From NCBI GenBank assembly GCA_040505895.1, contig JBEVXU010000002.1:248001-312000 (forward strand): a stretch of 64,000 bases of DNA, given 5' to 3'. A program made the translations under genes and the position numbers. Of this stretch, positions 1 through 8,303 are shown in pieces (within the stretch, counting starts at the first letter, position 1; each line of letters opens with the position of its first letter). Source of the stretch: Vondammii sp040505895. GTDB lineage: Bacteria; Pseudomonadota; Gammaproteobacteria; Chromatiales; Chromatiaceae. Below the pieces are notes generated by a model that saw only the letters and a list, made by a program, of their open reading frames with translations, had not been told where the DNA came from and did no database searches.

Positions 1-126
1 CCATTTTGAGTCATTTTTTTTGGTCATTTGAGGCGAATAGTTACTCTTATTCAACGAAAATGAGCAGGAAAAAGGGGCAAAATGGGATTTCCGCAGTAGG
101 TTCTCTATTCTCGGACAGGCTCCTAG
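1..126. repeat. Truncated copy of short inverted-repeat element (family A)
   Basis: The right-hand end (about 101-126) reads into CTCGGACAGGCTCCTAG, and the interior shares CCATTTTGAGTCA, TGAGGC and CCGCAGTAGG blocks with a complete copy at 56176-56340. The left terminal repeat lies outside the window. No coding potential is visible, so it looks like a non-autonomous MITE-type element. Confidence 0.7.
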
Positions 127-133
127 CCACTAA

Positions 134-547
134 TTACACCTCAAATTGCCCACACATGCCATCAAGCACCAGGGCATAGGCGCTGACCGTTCCCATCAGC
201 TTACGGTCATCCACCACCAGTGCTCGGATCAGGTCAAAACGGGCAAACAGGCGGGAACAATAACGAATATCCATCCATGGCTCGACATAGATCGCCGGCT
301 TGGCCATCACCTCATAAACATTAACCCGCTCAGGAGAGCGATCCACTGCCAGTACCTCTCGGGCGATATCGGAGACCAGCAGCAACCCGTACTCATCATC
401 TTCATGATGTCTTTCCACCACCAATACGGCTGTTTTTTGCCGTTTCATCATCTTCAGCGCATCCAGGATAGTCGCATCACGATCGATGATCGAAAACTTG
501 GTTTTCATTACATCGCGAACTGTCACTCGTTTACCGGCATCACTCAT
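134..547 (-). CDS. Two-CBS-domain protein
   Basis: This 137-residue soluble protein consists of a tandem CBS pair (Bateman module). The first CBS opens with VRDVMKTKFSIIDRDATI and the second with VYEVMAKPAIYVEPWMD. Such modules bind adenosyl nucleotides and act as energy or ligand sensors, usually on a partner protein. No catalytic domain is attached. The ATG at 547 is preferred because an AGGAGAG ribosome-binding site lies just upstream; the reading frame stays open further upstream, but through a repeat-derived sequence with no comparable site. It is flanked on both sides by repeats and has no operon partner, so its target cannot be inferred. Confidence 0.8.
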   Translation of the reverse strand: MSDAGKRVTVRDVMKTKFSIIDRDATILDALKMMKRQKTAVLVVERHHEDDEYGLLLVSDIAREVLAVDRSPERVNVYEVMAKPAIYVEPWMDIRYCSRLFARFDLIRALVVDDRKLMGTVSAYALVLDGMCGQFEV

Positions 548-615
548 AACGCTCTCCTCTATATTGATGGCACAGTTACATTTACTGGTTCTGCACAATA
601 GTCCGGTAATCGCAC

Positions 616-680
616 GTAGGGGCACACTTGTTCACGAAGAGTATGCTTCGGAACAGATCACTAACAAGTTCGCTCCTACA
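616..680. repeat. REP-like extragenic palindrome
   Basis: Two arms read GTAGGGGCACACTTGTTCAC and, inverted, TGTAGGAGCGAACTTGTTA. The same GTAGGAGCGAA(C/T)TTGTTCGCGA motif recurs at 18469-18615 and in 41625-42020. The copy is flanked by a TGCACAATAG block also seen at the edge of the 18.5 kb copy. Confidence 0.7.
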
Positions 681-755
681 GGCACTACCTTTCCCCCTCA
701 AGATTGTTTTTAGAATTACTGTGCCTATATTTTTACCATGAAATCCAATAGCACA

Positions 756-1337
756 CTACGCCTTCTCCGCCACCAGCATGGCCAGGTCCCTGCAACCCCG
801 GGCAATATCCCCAAGCTTCCTCTCCTCACGGTAAAAACGAGGACGCAGTGGTTGAAACAGCGTCAGTAGTTCATTGTCGGCGAGACGAAAATCAGGATTT
901 GCCGGCCCGCTGTCACTGACGGCACTTTGACTGAAGGTCTGGTAGAAGAGCAGTCCTCCAGGCTTGAGTGCAGCGATAATTGCACTCACCAGAGAACGCT
1001 CAAGAAAATGACTGACCAGGATAAAGTCGAACGATGCCGCGACCGGTGGTTGGCTAATAACATCCCTGGCCTCCGCTGTAACCTGTAATCCAGCAGCCTC
1101 AGCATCTGACCTAAGCCGCTCAATCGCTACTGGGGAGAGGTCCCAAGCAGTCACATCCAGGCCGTTCTCAGCCATGATCAAGGCATTGGCGCCCCGGCCG
1201 CAGGCGAGATCCAGTGCTTTGCCCCCCGGGGTAAGAAGATGAATATTCTCAGTCAGTACCCTGGCGGGTTCTCCACTACCATCCGCCTCGGCATAGCGTC
1301 GGTTCCACTTCTCGGCAAGCTGCTTTGTGTCGTCCAT
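756..1337 (-). CDS. Class I SAM-dependent methyltransferase
   Basis: This 193-residue Rossmann-fold methyltransferase has the SAM-binding motif I LDLACGRGANAL near residues 42-53, an acidic motif II (VTAWDLSP) and LKPGGLLFYQTF in the post-II region. It resembles the TehB/UbiE-like small methyltransferases often annotated only as class 11 or 12 domains, and the substrate cannot be assigned. It starts six bases after the metZ stop codon on the same strand, so it is very probably co-transcribed with metZ and would share the SAM-responsive leader. That link to SAM metabolism is suggestive but not proof of function. Confidence 0.75.
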   Translation of the reverse strand: MDDTKQLAEKWNRRYAEADGSGEPARVLTENIHLLTPGGKALDLACGRGANALIMAENGLDVTAWDLSPVAIERLRSDAEAAGLQVTAEARDVISQPPVAASFDFILVSHFLERSLVSAIIAALKPGGLLFYQTFSQSAVSDSGPANPDFRLADNELLTLFQPLRPRFYREERKLGDIARGCRDLAMLVAEKA

Positions 1338-1343
1338 GGCTCA

Positions 1344-2522
1344 CTATTTCCCCAACTGTAGATCCCGTTTGATATCTTCAATTTCCTCAAGTCCTACCGC
1401 AATACGGATCAGCCCAGGAGTAATTCCCGCCTTCGCTTTCTCCTCATCCGACAGGCGGCCGTGAGTGGTGGTCGCCGGATGAGTAATTGTGCTCTTGGTG
1501 TCTCCCAGATTGGCGGTGATCGAGATCATGCGAACGGCATCGATTAGCTTCCAGGCGGCCGCCTGCCCCCCTTCCATTTCAAATGAGAGAATACCGCCAG
1601 CCGCCGACTGCTGACGACATGCCAACTGATATTGTGGGTGGCTTTCGAGACCCGGGTAGTGAACTCGAGCGACACCCGGCTGCAGTTGCAGCCACTCAGC
1701 CAACGCCATAGCACTCTCCGAGTGAGCATTCATCCTCAGCTTCAAGGTCTCTAGTCCTTTGAGAAAAACCCATGCATTAAAAGGGCTCATAGTGGGACCG
1801 GCGCTACGCAGAAAACCAAACACCTCCTCACCGACAAGCTTCTTGTCACCAACAACCGCCCCTCCCATACAGCGCCCCTGGCCATCCAGGAATTTTGTGG
1901 CGGAGTGGATAACGATATCAGCACCTAACTCCAGAGGCCGCTGTAGCACCGGAGTGCAGAAGCAGTTGTCCACCACCAGTAGGGCGCCGTGACTATGCGC
2001 CAACTCAGCCAGCACACGAATATCCGCCACCTCGGTAAGAGGGTTGGACGGCGTCTCCAGATATAGGAATTTTGTCTCCGGGCGAATCGCCGCCTCCCAG
2101 GCGGAAATTTCCGTCAGCGGTACGAAGGTGGTTTCGATACCGACTTTACCCAGATACTTGTTGAACAGCGCAATGGTAGTACCGAATACGCTGTGGGAAG
2201 AGACAATATGATCACCACTCTCCAGCAGCCCCATGCAGGTTGCCAGAATGGCGGACATACCTGAGGCAGTGGCGACACAGCTCTCTCCACCTTCCAGAGC
2301 GGCAAGCCGTTGCTCGAAGGTACGCACTGTAGGGTTGGTAAATCTTGAATAGATATTTCCAGGCTGATCACCACTAAAGCGCGCTGCCGCCTCTGCCGCA
2401 CTACTGAAGACAAAACTGGAAGTGGTGAAGATCGGTTCCGAGTGTTCACCTTCGGCTGTACGTACCTGCCCTGCCCTTACGCCACGTGTTGCCAGACCCC
2501 ACTCTTGATCATCATACGTCAT
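1344..2522 (-). CDS. metZ: O-succinylhomoserine sulfhydrylase MetZ
   Basis: This is a PLP enzyme of the Cys/Met-metabolism family (392 aa) that converts O-succinylhomoserine and sulfide to homocysteine, the direct sulfhydrylation route to methionine. The N-terminal region carries the family signature TRGVRAGQ...EGEHSEPIF and YSRFTNPTVRTFE; the PLP lysine lies in HSATKFLDGQGR, followed by GGAVVG. The MetZ call over cystathionine beta/gamma enzymes rests on this N-terminal pattern and on the Pseudomonas-type length. The ATG at 2522 is chosen; an upstream TTG at 2558 in frame lies directly after the poly-T tract of the leader terminator and is unlikely. Expression is predicted to be SAM-repressed by the SAM-II riboswitch upstream. 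A methyltransferase gene follows six bases after the stop. Confidence 0.9.
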   Translation of the reverse strand: MTYDDQEWGLATRGVRAGQVRTAEGEHSEPIFTTSSFVFSSAAEAAARFSGDQPGNIYSRFTNPTVRTFEQRLAALEGGESCVATASGMSAILATCMGLLESGDHIVSSHSVFGTTIALFNKYLGKVGIETTFVPLTEISAWEAAIRPETKFLYLETPSNPLTEVADIRVLAELAHSHGALLVVDNCFCTPVLQRPLELGADIVIHSATKFLDGQGRCMGGAVVGDKKLVGEEVFGFLRSAGPTMSPFNAWVFLKGLETLKLRMNAHSESAMALAEWLQLQPGVARVHYPGLESHPQYQLACRQQSAAGGILSFEMEGGQAAAWKLIDAVRMISITANLGDTKSTITHPATTTHGRLSDEEKAKAGITPGLIRIAVGLEEIEDIKRDLQLGK

Positions 2523-2559
2523 CTGTTTGCCAATCTTTATAAAGTTAATACCAGACAAG

Positions 2560-2591
2560 AAAAAACCTGCTCAGCTCTAGCTAAAGCAGGT
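2560..2591 (-). terminator. Intrinsic terminator in metZ leader (riboswitch expression platform)
   Basis: Read on the minus strand, ACCTGCT pairs with AGCAGGT around an AGC/GCT inner stem and is followed directly by six T residues. Its 5' arm overlaps GCTTTAGCT (2587-2579), which can instead pair perfectly over nine bases with AGCTAAAGC (2607-2599) in the aptamer 3' end. The two folds are mutually exclusive, which is the hallmark of a termination-type switch. Confidence 0.85.
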
Positions 2592-2594
2592 ATT

Positions 2595-2651
2595 CCTCGC
2601 TTTAGCTGTATTTCTATCGCGCCCGCAATATGAGATAAATCGGCGCCAGAG
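2595..2651 (-). promoter_or_regulatory. SAM-II riboswitch aptamer upstream of metZ
   Basis: On the minus strand the P1 helix GCGCC/GGCGC encloses a loop starting GATTTAT and ending ATATTGCG, followed by an A-rich junction (ATAGAAATA) and the conserved 3' element CAGCTAAAG. This order and these bases match the SAM-II (SAM-alpha) class, including the marine metX aptamer used for structure determination. SAM binding closes an H-type pseudoknot that uses the 3' element; here that would prevent AGCTAAAGC from acting as the antiterminator and so switch metZ off. The class is best known from alphaproteobacteria, usually before metA, metX or metZ. Confidence 0.85.
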
Positions 2652-2655
2652 TATG

Positions 2656-2684
2656 AGCCTAGAGAGCTGAGATGCCCCTGTCAA
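2656..2684 (-). promoter_or_regulatory. Predicted sigma70 promoter of metZ
   Basis: A perfect -35 TTGACA (2684-2679) is separated by 17 bases from a weaker -10 TAGGCT (2661-2656). The expected start point falls a few bases before the SAM-II aptamer, so the transcript would begin almost exactly with the riboswitch. Confidence 0.65.
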
Positions 2685-2735
2685 GCAGACACTGGGATTA
2701 CCGCCAGGCTCTCTGTGCTGACCCTTTTAAGAGAG

Positions 2736-3734
2736 CTACATTTTTTTCAGCTCTCTATCGATGGCTTTACTGAAGTTACTCATATCGTACCCGCCCTCCA
2801 GCTTAACACCATTGACATAGAAGGTCGGGGTGGCTGAGACACCAATGCGACTGGCTTCATTAACATCCGCAGTAACATACTCTTTGTGGGTGCGCTGATC
2901 GAGGCAGTTGTTGAATTCCGTCATCTCCAAGCCAATGGTCTCAGCATGTTTTTTTAAGTCATCAACGGCTATATTTTTCTGGTCTGAAAAAATTTCATCA
3001 TGCATCGGCCAGAATTTACCCTGATCCTGTGCGCACATCGTGGCCTCTGATGCTGTCAAGGCATTACGGTGGAAAGAGAGGGGGAAGTGACGGTAGACAA
3101 GCCGTACATCTTCAGGATAGGCCTTCAATACCTCACCAAGAGTACCCTGTACCTTGGAGCAGAACGGGCATTCAAAATCGGAAAACTCCACAATAGTAAT
3201 CTTCGCATCCGAAGGCCCCTTGCTTAGCTCCTGAGAACCACGGATCTCAACCCGGGGCGCCAAAGGCTCTTCTAGCAATATTTCGGCACCATATTTTTCC
3301 TGTAGGGTACGAATATAGCCCCCCAGCACACGTTTCCTCTCCTGCTCCAGCAAAAAACCCTTCACCTGTGCCTCAGTTACTCCCTCTGGTATCCGTCCGG
3401 CATTAGTTGCCATGAATGATTTAGCATCCTCATCACTGACTTTCTGAGCCCTCTCTATAATCGCCCCTTTTATCAGCTCCGAAATATCCGTGGACTTAGC
3501 CTTCGCCTCTGACTCCAGCAGGTACTGATTCAAACGGTTCTGAACCTCCATCACCCGCAGCTGGTAGCGCTTTTTATCCAGCTCATAAAGCTTCTGCCCC
3601 AGTGCAGCATCCACATCTTCAACCGTCACCTGCCAGTCACCCACTTTTGCCGCGGTGGAAGATTCAGCCCAGCCGGTCATAGAAAATGAGGATAAAAGTA
3701 GCCCTGTAATTACTGCGATACGACAAAGATTCAT
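2736..3734 (-). CDS. Periplasmic DsbA-family thiol oxidoreductase with N-terminal SurA-like region
   Basis: This is a 332-residue exported protein. A signal peptide spans about residues 1-23 (hydrophobic core, then WAES). Residues 25-160 form a helical, charged region resembling the SurA/peptidyl-prolyl N-terminal dimerisation segment found in similar proteins. Residues 165-330 form a DsbA/BdbD-like thioredoxin fold with the active-site motif C189-P-F-C192 and the cis-proline in SATPTFYVNG. The family oxidises or isomerises disulfides in the periplasm; CPFC is compatible with an oxidase but does not settle direction. The ATG at 3734 has an AAGGA site nine bases upstream, better than the TTG one codon earlier. 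It precedes the metZ promoter on the same strand. Confidence 0.8.
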   Translation of the reverse strand: MNLCRIAVITGLLLSSFSMTGWAESSTAAKVGDWQVTVEDVDAALGQKLYELDKKRYQLRVMEVQNRLNQYLLESEAKAKSTDISELIKGAIIERAQKVSDEDAKSFMATNAGRIPEGVTEAQVKGFLLEQERKRVLGGYIRTLQEKYGAEILLEEPLAPRVEIRGSQELSKGPSDAKITIVEFSDFECPFCSKVQGTLGEVLKAYPEDVRLVYRHFPLSFHRNALTASEATMCAQDQGKFWPMHDEIFSDQKNIAVDDLKKHAETIGLEMTEFNNCLDQRTHKEYVTADVNEASRIGVSATPTFYVNGVKLEGGYDMSNFSKAIDRELKKM

Positions 3735-3882
3735 CAAGTGATTTCCTTAATTTTTAAGAAGTTGTAGTACTGCTCGGCCACACCAAATTGGGGGCGAGTA
3801 TTATTATTAGAACAGTCTATCTGATACGCCTTAACGGTCCAATGGTCAATTTAGAGACGGGAACAAAGAATAAGTTCAGCAG

Positions 3883-5022
3883 TCACTCAAACAGTTTCTG
3901 CAACTCGTCATAGCCTTCATTTGTCAGCTCCTCTTTGGGGATAAAACGCAGGGATGCTGAATTTAGGCAGTAGCGAAGCCCCGTCGAGTCAGGTCCATCA
4001 TTGAAAACATGTCCCAGGTGAGAGTCACCATCTCGACTGCGCACCTCTGTACGCGGCAGCAATAGCTTAAAGTCCCGCGTCTCAACCACGTGCTCAGGCT
4101 TGAGGGGGCGGGAAAAGCTGGGCCAGCCGGTACCTGAGTCATACTTATCCAGAGAGGAGAAGAGAGGCTCACCACTGACCACATCAACGTAAATACCATC
4201 CCGTTTTTCATCCCAGTAGGTGTTGTTAAACGGCGGCTCTGTCCCCTCTTCCTGGGTGACGCGATACTGCAGATCGGTGAGGGTTGAGCGTAACTCCTGA
4301 TCCGAGGGCTTGCTATACCTACCCGATGTCTCTCTCTTGGTTGTAAATGGCACCCTTAACTCCTTACCCCATACCCTATTAAGAAAATGATCACGCCCTG
4401 ACCCATAACGGTAGAACCTGTACCTCAGTGGATTTTTCCGGTGGTAGTCCTGATGGTTTTCCTCAGCCGGATAAAAATCCTCAAACATCTGGATTTCAGT
4501 AACCACCGGCTTAGTGTAGCGCCCTGAGGCCTCCAAAGCAGCTCGGGACGCCTCCGCTGTTTTCTTCTGTTCCTCATTGTGAACATAAATCAGTGTGCGG
4601 TACTGTGGGCCACGATCAGCAAACTGACCACCCTGGTCTGTAGGATCGACCTCACGCCAGAACACCTCCATCAACTCACCGTAGCTAATCCTCTTGGGAT
4701 CGAAATAGACCTGTACGCTCTCGACGTGCCGAGTATGCCCAGAGGCGACTTGGCTGTAGCTCGGGTTTGCCAATTTTCCGCCACTATAACCGGAAACCGC
4801 CTTCACCACGCCGGGCACTTTTTCAAATCCCGCTTCGACGCACCAGAAGCAACCACCGGCAAAAGTAGCCACGGCCGTTTTCCCATCCACCACTTCACCT
4901 ACCACCTCAGCGGTCATCTCAGCGGTCATCTCAGCGGTCACCGGCTTATGCTCAGCACCGATGACATAGATGGTTGATAGCAGCAATCCACAGATAGTCA
5001 GCAATAAAATAATTCGACTCAT
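3883..5022 (-). CDS. msrAB: Fused peptide-methionine sulfoxide reductase MsrAB, exported
   Basis: This 379-residue fusion repairs oxidised methionine: MsrA acts on the S epimer and MsrB on the R epimer. An N-terminal hydrophobic segment (about residues 1-22) is probably a signal peptide or anchor, placing it in the periplasm. MsrA carries GGCFWC with C58 as the expected catalytic residue. MsrB carries TGWPSF, the SHLGHVF motif and the catalytic Cys in LRYCLNSASL near residue 352. The zinc-binding CxxC pairs of many MsrB proteins are absent, as in the Neisseria-type fusions. There is no thioredoxin domain; reduction may depend on the periplasmic thiol system, and a DsbA-like gene lies next downstream (inference). 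A short tandem repeat sits behind the signal segment. Confidence 0.9.
   Translation of the reverse strand: MSRIILLLTICGLLLSTIYVIGAEHKPVTAEMTAEMTAEVVGEVVDGKTAVATFAGGCFWCVEAGFEKVPGVVKAVSGYSGGKLANPSYSQVASGHTRHVESVQVYFDPKRISYGELMEVFWREVDPTDQGGQFADRGPQYRTLIYVHNEEQKKTAEASRAALEASGRYTKPVVTEIQMFEDFYPAEENHQDYHRKNPLRYRFYRYGSGRDHFLNRVWGKELRVPFTTKRETSGRYSKPSDQELRSTLTDLQYRVTQEEGTEPPFNNTYWDEKRDGIYVDVVSGEPLFSSLDKYDSGTGWPSFSRPLKPEHVVETRDFKLLLPRTEVRSRDGDSHLGHVFNDGPDSTGLRYCLNSASLRFIPKEELTNEGYDELQKLFE
4906..4941. repeat. 12-bp tandem repeat inside msrAB
   Basis: Three tandem units of CTCAGCGGTCAT (last unit ending in C) encode TAEM-TAEM-TAEV in the linker between the signal segment and the MsrA domain. The unit length is a multiple of three, so copy-number change would lengthen the linker without shifting frame. 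Confidence 0.9.
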
Positions 5023-5413
5023 GCTTCAATCTTTACCCTAATATTAAGTTCAGTACCCACTCGGAGTGGGACCGGGAGAAGGCTGAAATAGTTTCACCCC
5101 ATTGTTTATAGGGCATTTTATTCGCTCATTTATATTTTTGCAGTGCACAACAGAAATTCGTCCACAGCTTCTGTGGATAACATTGTGTATAAGATGCAGA
5201 AAAATGCTCCAAGCCGGTAACACTTCACTCTTGACGTTAAATTGTCTATTTTTTATACAGATAGGTACATATTTATATTATTCAATGTATTACATGATTT
5301 TTATGATGCTGCTTGTTCGAATGGTTTCGTAACATAGTATATAAAGCAGGTCAGAAAACTACCCTGTGAATAGAGTCTCTTTTGGTTCTCTATTTAGAAT
5401 CCTATTCAATAAT
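5023..5413. other. AT-rich intergenic stretch, no gene seen
   Basis: This stretch of about 390 bases lies between msrAB and an inverted-repeat element. It is AT-rich, with no plausible start/RBS combination, tRNA or terminator that I can support. The msrAB promoter presumably lies at its left end. Confidence 0.5.
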
Positions 5414-5650
5414 CCTAGAAACCGCAGTTGACCGCTCCATTCTGCGGCTAAGTTACTGATATGAATGCCATTGGTATCAATTTACGCCTTCACCTGTGGG
5501 GTGAGCCACGCTACAGGGTGAATTGCACGCTTGTGGTGGCGCATGGCTGCGTTACAACTCCTTGGAATAGAACAACTATTCCGCGTCGTTGTGCCTTGCC
5601 CTGCACCCCCGCAAACGCACACTTCACTCTGTCCAACTGCGGGTTCTAGA
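5414..5650. repeat. 237-bp inverted-repeat element (family B, copy 1)
   Basis: It begins CCTAGAAACCGCAGTTG and ends CAACTGCGGGTTCTAGA, which are imperfect inverted ends. The interior contains the hairpin GGAATAGAACAACTATTCC and matches, in reverse orientation, a second 237-bp copy at 23798-24034. It stops nine bases short of the MFS gene stop codon. It is probably a MITE; apparent reading frames inside it occur in both copies but carry no known domain. Confidence 0.85.
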
Positions 5651-5658
5651 ATAATCGA

Positions 5659-6843
5659 TCAGGCAGCCACTGAGGCCAAACGGGTCTCCCGTCCCGGCTG
5701 GGGCTGCTCAGGTATCAGCAGGGAAAGCAGTAGTGAAACCGTGGCCATCGCAGCACCGAGAAAAAAGACTAGAGCCGGTGAAACCAACCATAACAAACCA
5801 AAAGCAGCGGGGATCACAACTGCTGCGATATGGTTGATTGAAAAGCTGACACCGGCAGTGGAGGCGATATCTTTTGGCTCGGCTATCTTCTGAAAATAGG
5901 TCTTCAGCGCAATCGCCATTGCAAAAAAGAGGTGGTCGAGAACATAGAGTCCGGCCGCTACATTCGCTTGCTCGACCAGGGCATAGCCACAAAACACCAA
6001 GATCAGCCCCCCGTACTCGAACAGCAGAGCATTACGCTCACCAATACGACCGATAAGTTTACCGATACGCCTGGCGAAAACCACGTTCAGGCTCGCATTG
6101 ATCACGAACAGCAGCGCGATATCGGCCACGGAATAACCAAATTTCTCAACCATGAGGAAACCGGCGAAGACGACAAAGATCTGACGGCGCGCTCCTGACA
6201 TAAAGGTCAACGCATAGAAGAGCCAGTAACGTCGTCTCAGTACCATATGCTTATGTTGCTCGGTCTTCTCAGGAAAATGGGGATAGAGCAGCCATACCGT
6301 CAGAGAAATAGCTACAGTCAAAGCACCCATGAAGAGGAACAACCAGCGGTATTCCAGTTGCAGTAGTTTATCGCCAAACCAGATCAAGCCAAAAGTGACA
6401 ATCGAAGCGAGAGATCCGACGGCAATCAGCTTGCCAAGAACCTCAGCCGTGTGTTCCTTCTCTATCCACTGCAGAGTGAGAGATGACTGCAGAGTTTCAT
6501 AGTAGTGAAAACCGGTGGACATCAAAACTGTGGTCAGATAGAGCCCAATGACACTGGGGAAAAAACCGGTAAGCGCAGTCCCTACCCCAAGCAACAACAG
6601 GGAGATGTAAGCCAACTTCTGTTCTCGCACCAGCAGCAACAGAAAAACAACGCCGAAAGCAAGAAAACCCGGCACTTCCCTGAGGCTCTGCAATATTCCG
6701 ATCTCACGACCGGTAAATGCCGCCTTTTCTATAACGAAGTTATTCAACAGGGTCTGCCATGCGGCAAAACTGAGGGGCACGGCTATCGCCATCAACAGCA
6801 GAAGTACCTCCTCCCGCCGCCACCATTTACTGCTGGAAATCAT
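5659..6843 (-). CDS. MFS-superfamily transporter
   Basis: This 394-residue integral membrane protein has about twelve hydrophobic segments split by a central charged loop (YPHFPEKTEQHKHM), typical of the major facilitator superfamily. Short basic loops such as RRIGKLIGRIGER follow the usual MFS pattern between segments. No substrate-specific motif is recognisable. It is read alone on the minus strand, with the divergent cytochrome c gene starting 145 bases away. The stop codon lies nine bases from the family B repeat, so the element inserted immediately behind the gene without damaging it, or trimmed its original end. Confidence 0.8.
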   Translation of the reverse strand: MISSSKWWRREEVLLLLMAIAVPLSFAAWQTLLNNFVIEKAAFTGREIGILQSLREVPGFLAFGVVFLLLLVREQKLAYISLLLLGVGTALTGFFPSVIGLYLTTVLMSTGFHYYETLQSSLTLQWIEKEHTAEVLGKLIAVGSLASIVTFGLIWFGDKLLQLEYRWLFLFMGALTVAISLTVWLLYPHFPEKTEQHKHMVLRRRYWLFYALTFMSGARRQIFVVFAGFLMVEKFGYSVADIALLFVINASLNVVFARRIGKLIGRIGERNALLFEYGGLILVFCGYALVEQANVAAGLYVLDHLFFAMAIALKTYFQKIAEPKDIASTAGVSFSINHIAAVVIPAAFGLLWLVSPALVFFLGAAMATVSLLLSLLIPEQPQPGRETRLASVAA

Positions 6844-6988
6844 TATTTGTTGACCATATCCGTGTGTAGAAAATTGAGTATATGCGTATAGCAGCCAAAT
6901 ATCAGAGCTGATCAGAAAAAGTTGATTGATCTGGCTGATGGATCATTTAAGCTGGTGACCAGTAAAAAGTAATATTAAGGGTTGGTTC

Positions 6989-7453
6989 ATGTTTCTAAGT
7001 AGATTATCGCTGCTTGTGTCACTACTGATATTCGTCGGCACCAGTTACGCAATGAGTCCCGAAGCACTCGAAGGCAAAGCATTCTACGCAGCCTGTGATG
7101 TCTGCCATAATCAAGAGATAGATCCCCCCTTGGGTCCACCTATGTGGGGGGTACAGAGGCGCTACAAAAATGGAACCCTGGATAACGAAGATTTTGTCGA
7201 TAGCATGGTTGATTTTGTCAAAGCGCCAGAGATAGAAGCGGTAAAGCATGATGAGGCGTTCAAACAACTTGGATTGATGCGCCCCATGCCTCTGCCGGAT
7301 GATATGCTGAAGAATATCTCCGCCTATATTATGGAAGAGACGTTCCCACCCCCCTGTGACCACTGGCAGATCGCAGTCAAACGCGCAACAGAGCGTGGTG
7401 ACCCGGAACACGCTAAAAAGGATCAAAATATGTTCAACCGCTACTGTAAATAA
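6989..7453 (+). CDS. Periplasmic monohaem c-type cytochrome
   Basis: This 154-residue protein has a signal peptide (about 1-21, ending SYA) and one haem-binding motif C36-DVC-H40. A downstream MRPMPLPDD segment supplies plausible methionine axial ligands. Two further cysteines near the C-terminus (PPPCDHW and the final RYCK) lie outside the haem motif and could form a disulfide. It is probably a class I electron carrier; partner and redox role are not shown. The amidotransferase gene starts 20 bases after it on the same strand, so the three genes from here to 9068 may be one transcript. Confidence 0.8.
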   Translation: MFLSRLSLLVSLLIFVGTSYAMSPEALEGKAFYAACDVCHNQEIDPPLGPPMWGVQRRYKNGTLDNEDFVDSMVDFVKAPEIEAVKHDEAFKQLGLMRPMPLPDDMLKNISAYIMEETFPPPCDHWQIAVKRATERGDPEHAKKDQNMFNRYCK

Positions 7454-7473
7454 CGACTCTTCTCTGCCGCCCT

Positions 7474-8295
7474 ATGTGTGAACTCTTCGCCATGTCCAGT
7501 CTGGAGCCTGCCTCGGTCTCCTTCTCTCTTGATGAGTTTTCCCGGCATGGTGGTGTTTCCGGCCCCCATAAAGATGGTTGGGGCATCGCATTTTATGAAG
7601 GCATGGATGCAAAAATTATCCGTGAAGCCGGATCTGCCGCCGCCAGCCCTTATATAGATTTTCTTAGGGACCACCCACACACCAGCCGGATTGCCATCGC
7701 CCATATCCGCCTGGCAACTCAAGGGGGGAATGACCTGCAAAACAGTCAGCCCTTCAGTCGTGAGTTGGGAGGGTGTGTCCACTTGTTTGCCCACAACGGC
7801 GACCTGGATGGCATTGAACAAAATGAACGTTTCTCACTCAGCCGTTTTCTCCCCATTGGCGAAACTGACTCGGAGCATGCCTTCTGCTATCTAATGGGGC
7901 TAATGCAACCACTGTGGCAAGATGGCACCGTCCCAAGCCTTGATGATCGGCTTGCCGTTATTAGCAACTTCGCAGAACTGATCCGACCCTTGGGACCGGC
8001 AAACTTCGTCTACTCAGATAGCCAATATCTGTTTGTCCATGGTCACAAGCGCACCCAGGTCGTCAGTGGCAAGATTGAGCCACCGGGACTCTACCTTCTG
8101 CACAGAGCCTGTAGCATTCCGCAAAAAGCTAAGGAGATTGCCGGCCTGAACATGACCTACAACACCCGGGCTCAAGAGGTGGTTCTAGTCGCCAGTGTCC
8201 CTTTGAGCGATGAGTCGTGGCGGCCACTTGATGAGGGTGAAATCCTGGTACTGGAACAGGGTGGTGTAAAACGTAGCGTAAAAACTCACGAATAA
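7474..8295 (+). CDS. Class II glutamine amidotransferase (YafJ-like)
   Basis: This 273-residue protein begins MCELFAMSS, placing the nucleophilic Cys at position 2, as in Ntn-type class II amidotransferases that expose it after removal of the initiator Met. Further family signatures are GPHKDGWGIAFY, HIRLATQGG and FAHNGDLDG. It contains only the glutaminase domain, like YafJ and gamma-glutamyl-hercynylcysteine hydrolase relatives, so the acceptor is unknown. It sits between a cytochrome c gene (20-base gap) and a TSUP permease gene (8-base gap). Confidence 0.85.
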   Translation: MCELFAMSSLEPASVSFSLDEFSRHGGVSGPHKDGWGIAFYEGMDAKIIREAGSAAASPYIDFLRDHPHTSRIAIAHIRLATQGGNDLQNSQPFSRELGGCVHLFAHNGDLDGIEQNERFSLSRFLPIGETDSEHAFCYLMGLMQPLWQDGTVPSLDDRLAVISNFAELIRPLGPANFVYSDSQYLFVHGHKRTQVVSGKIEPPGLYLLHRACSIPQKAKEIAGLNMTYNTRAQEVVLVASVPLSDESWRPLDEGEILVLEQGGVKRSVKTHE

Positions 8296-8303
8296 CCTGC
8301 ACG

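Noticed and set aside
2523..2558. Upstream TTG start adding 12 residues to MetZ
   Set aside because: It falls directly after the poly-T tract of the leader terminator; translation would begin inside the regulatory structure, and family members start near the ATG at 2522.
5461..5893. Reading frames over the family B repeat next to the MFS gene
   Set aside because: They overlap an inverted-repeat element or the antisense of the MFS gene, have no ribosome-binding site and match no domain.
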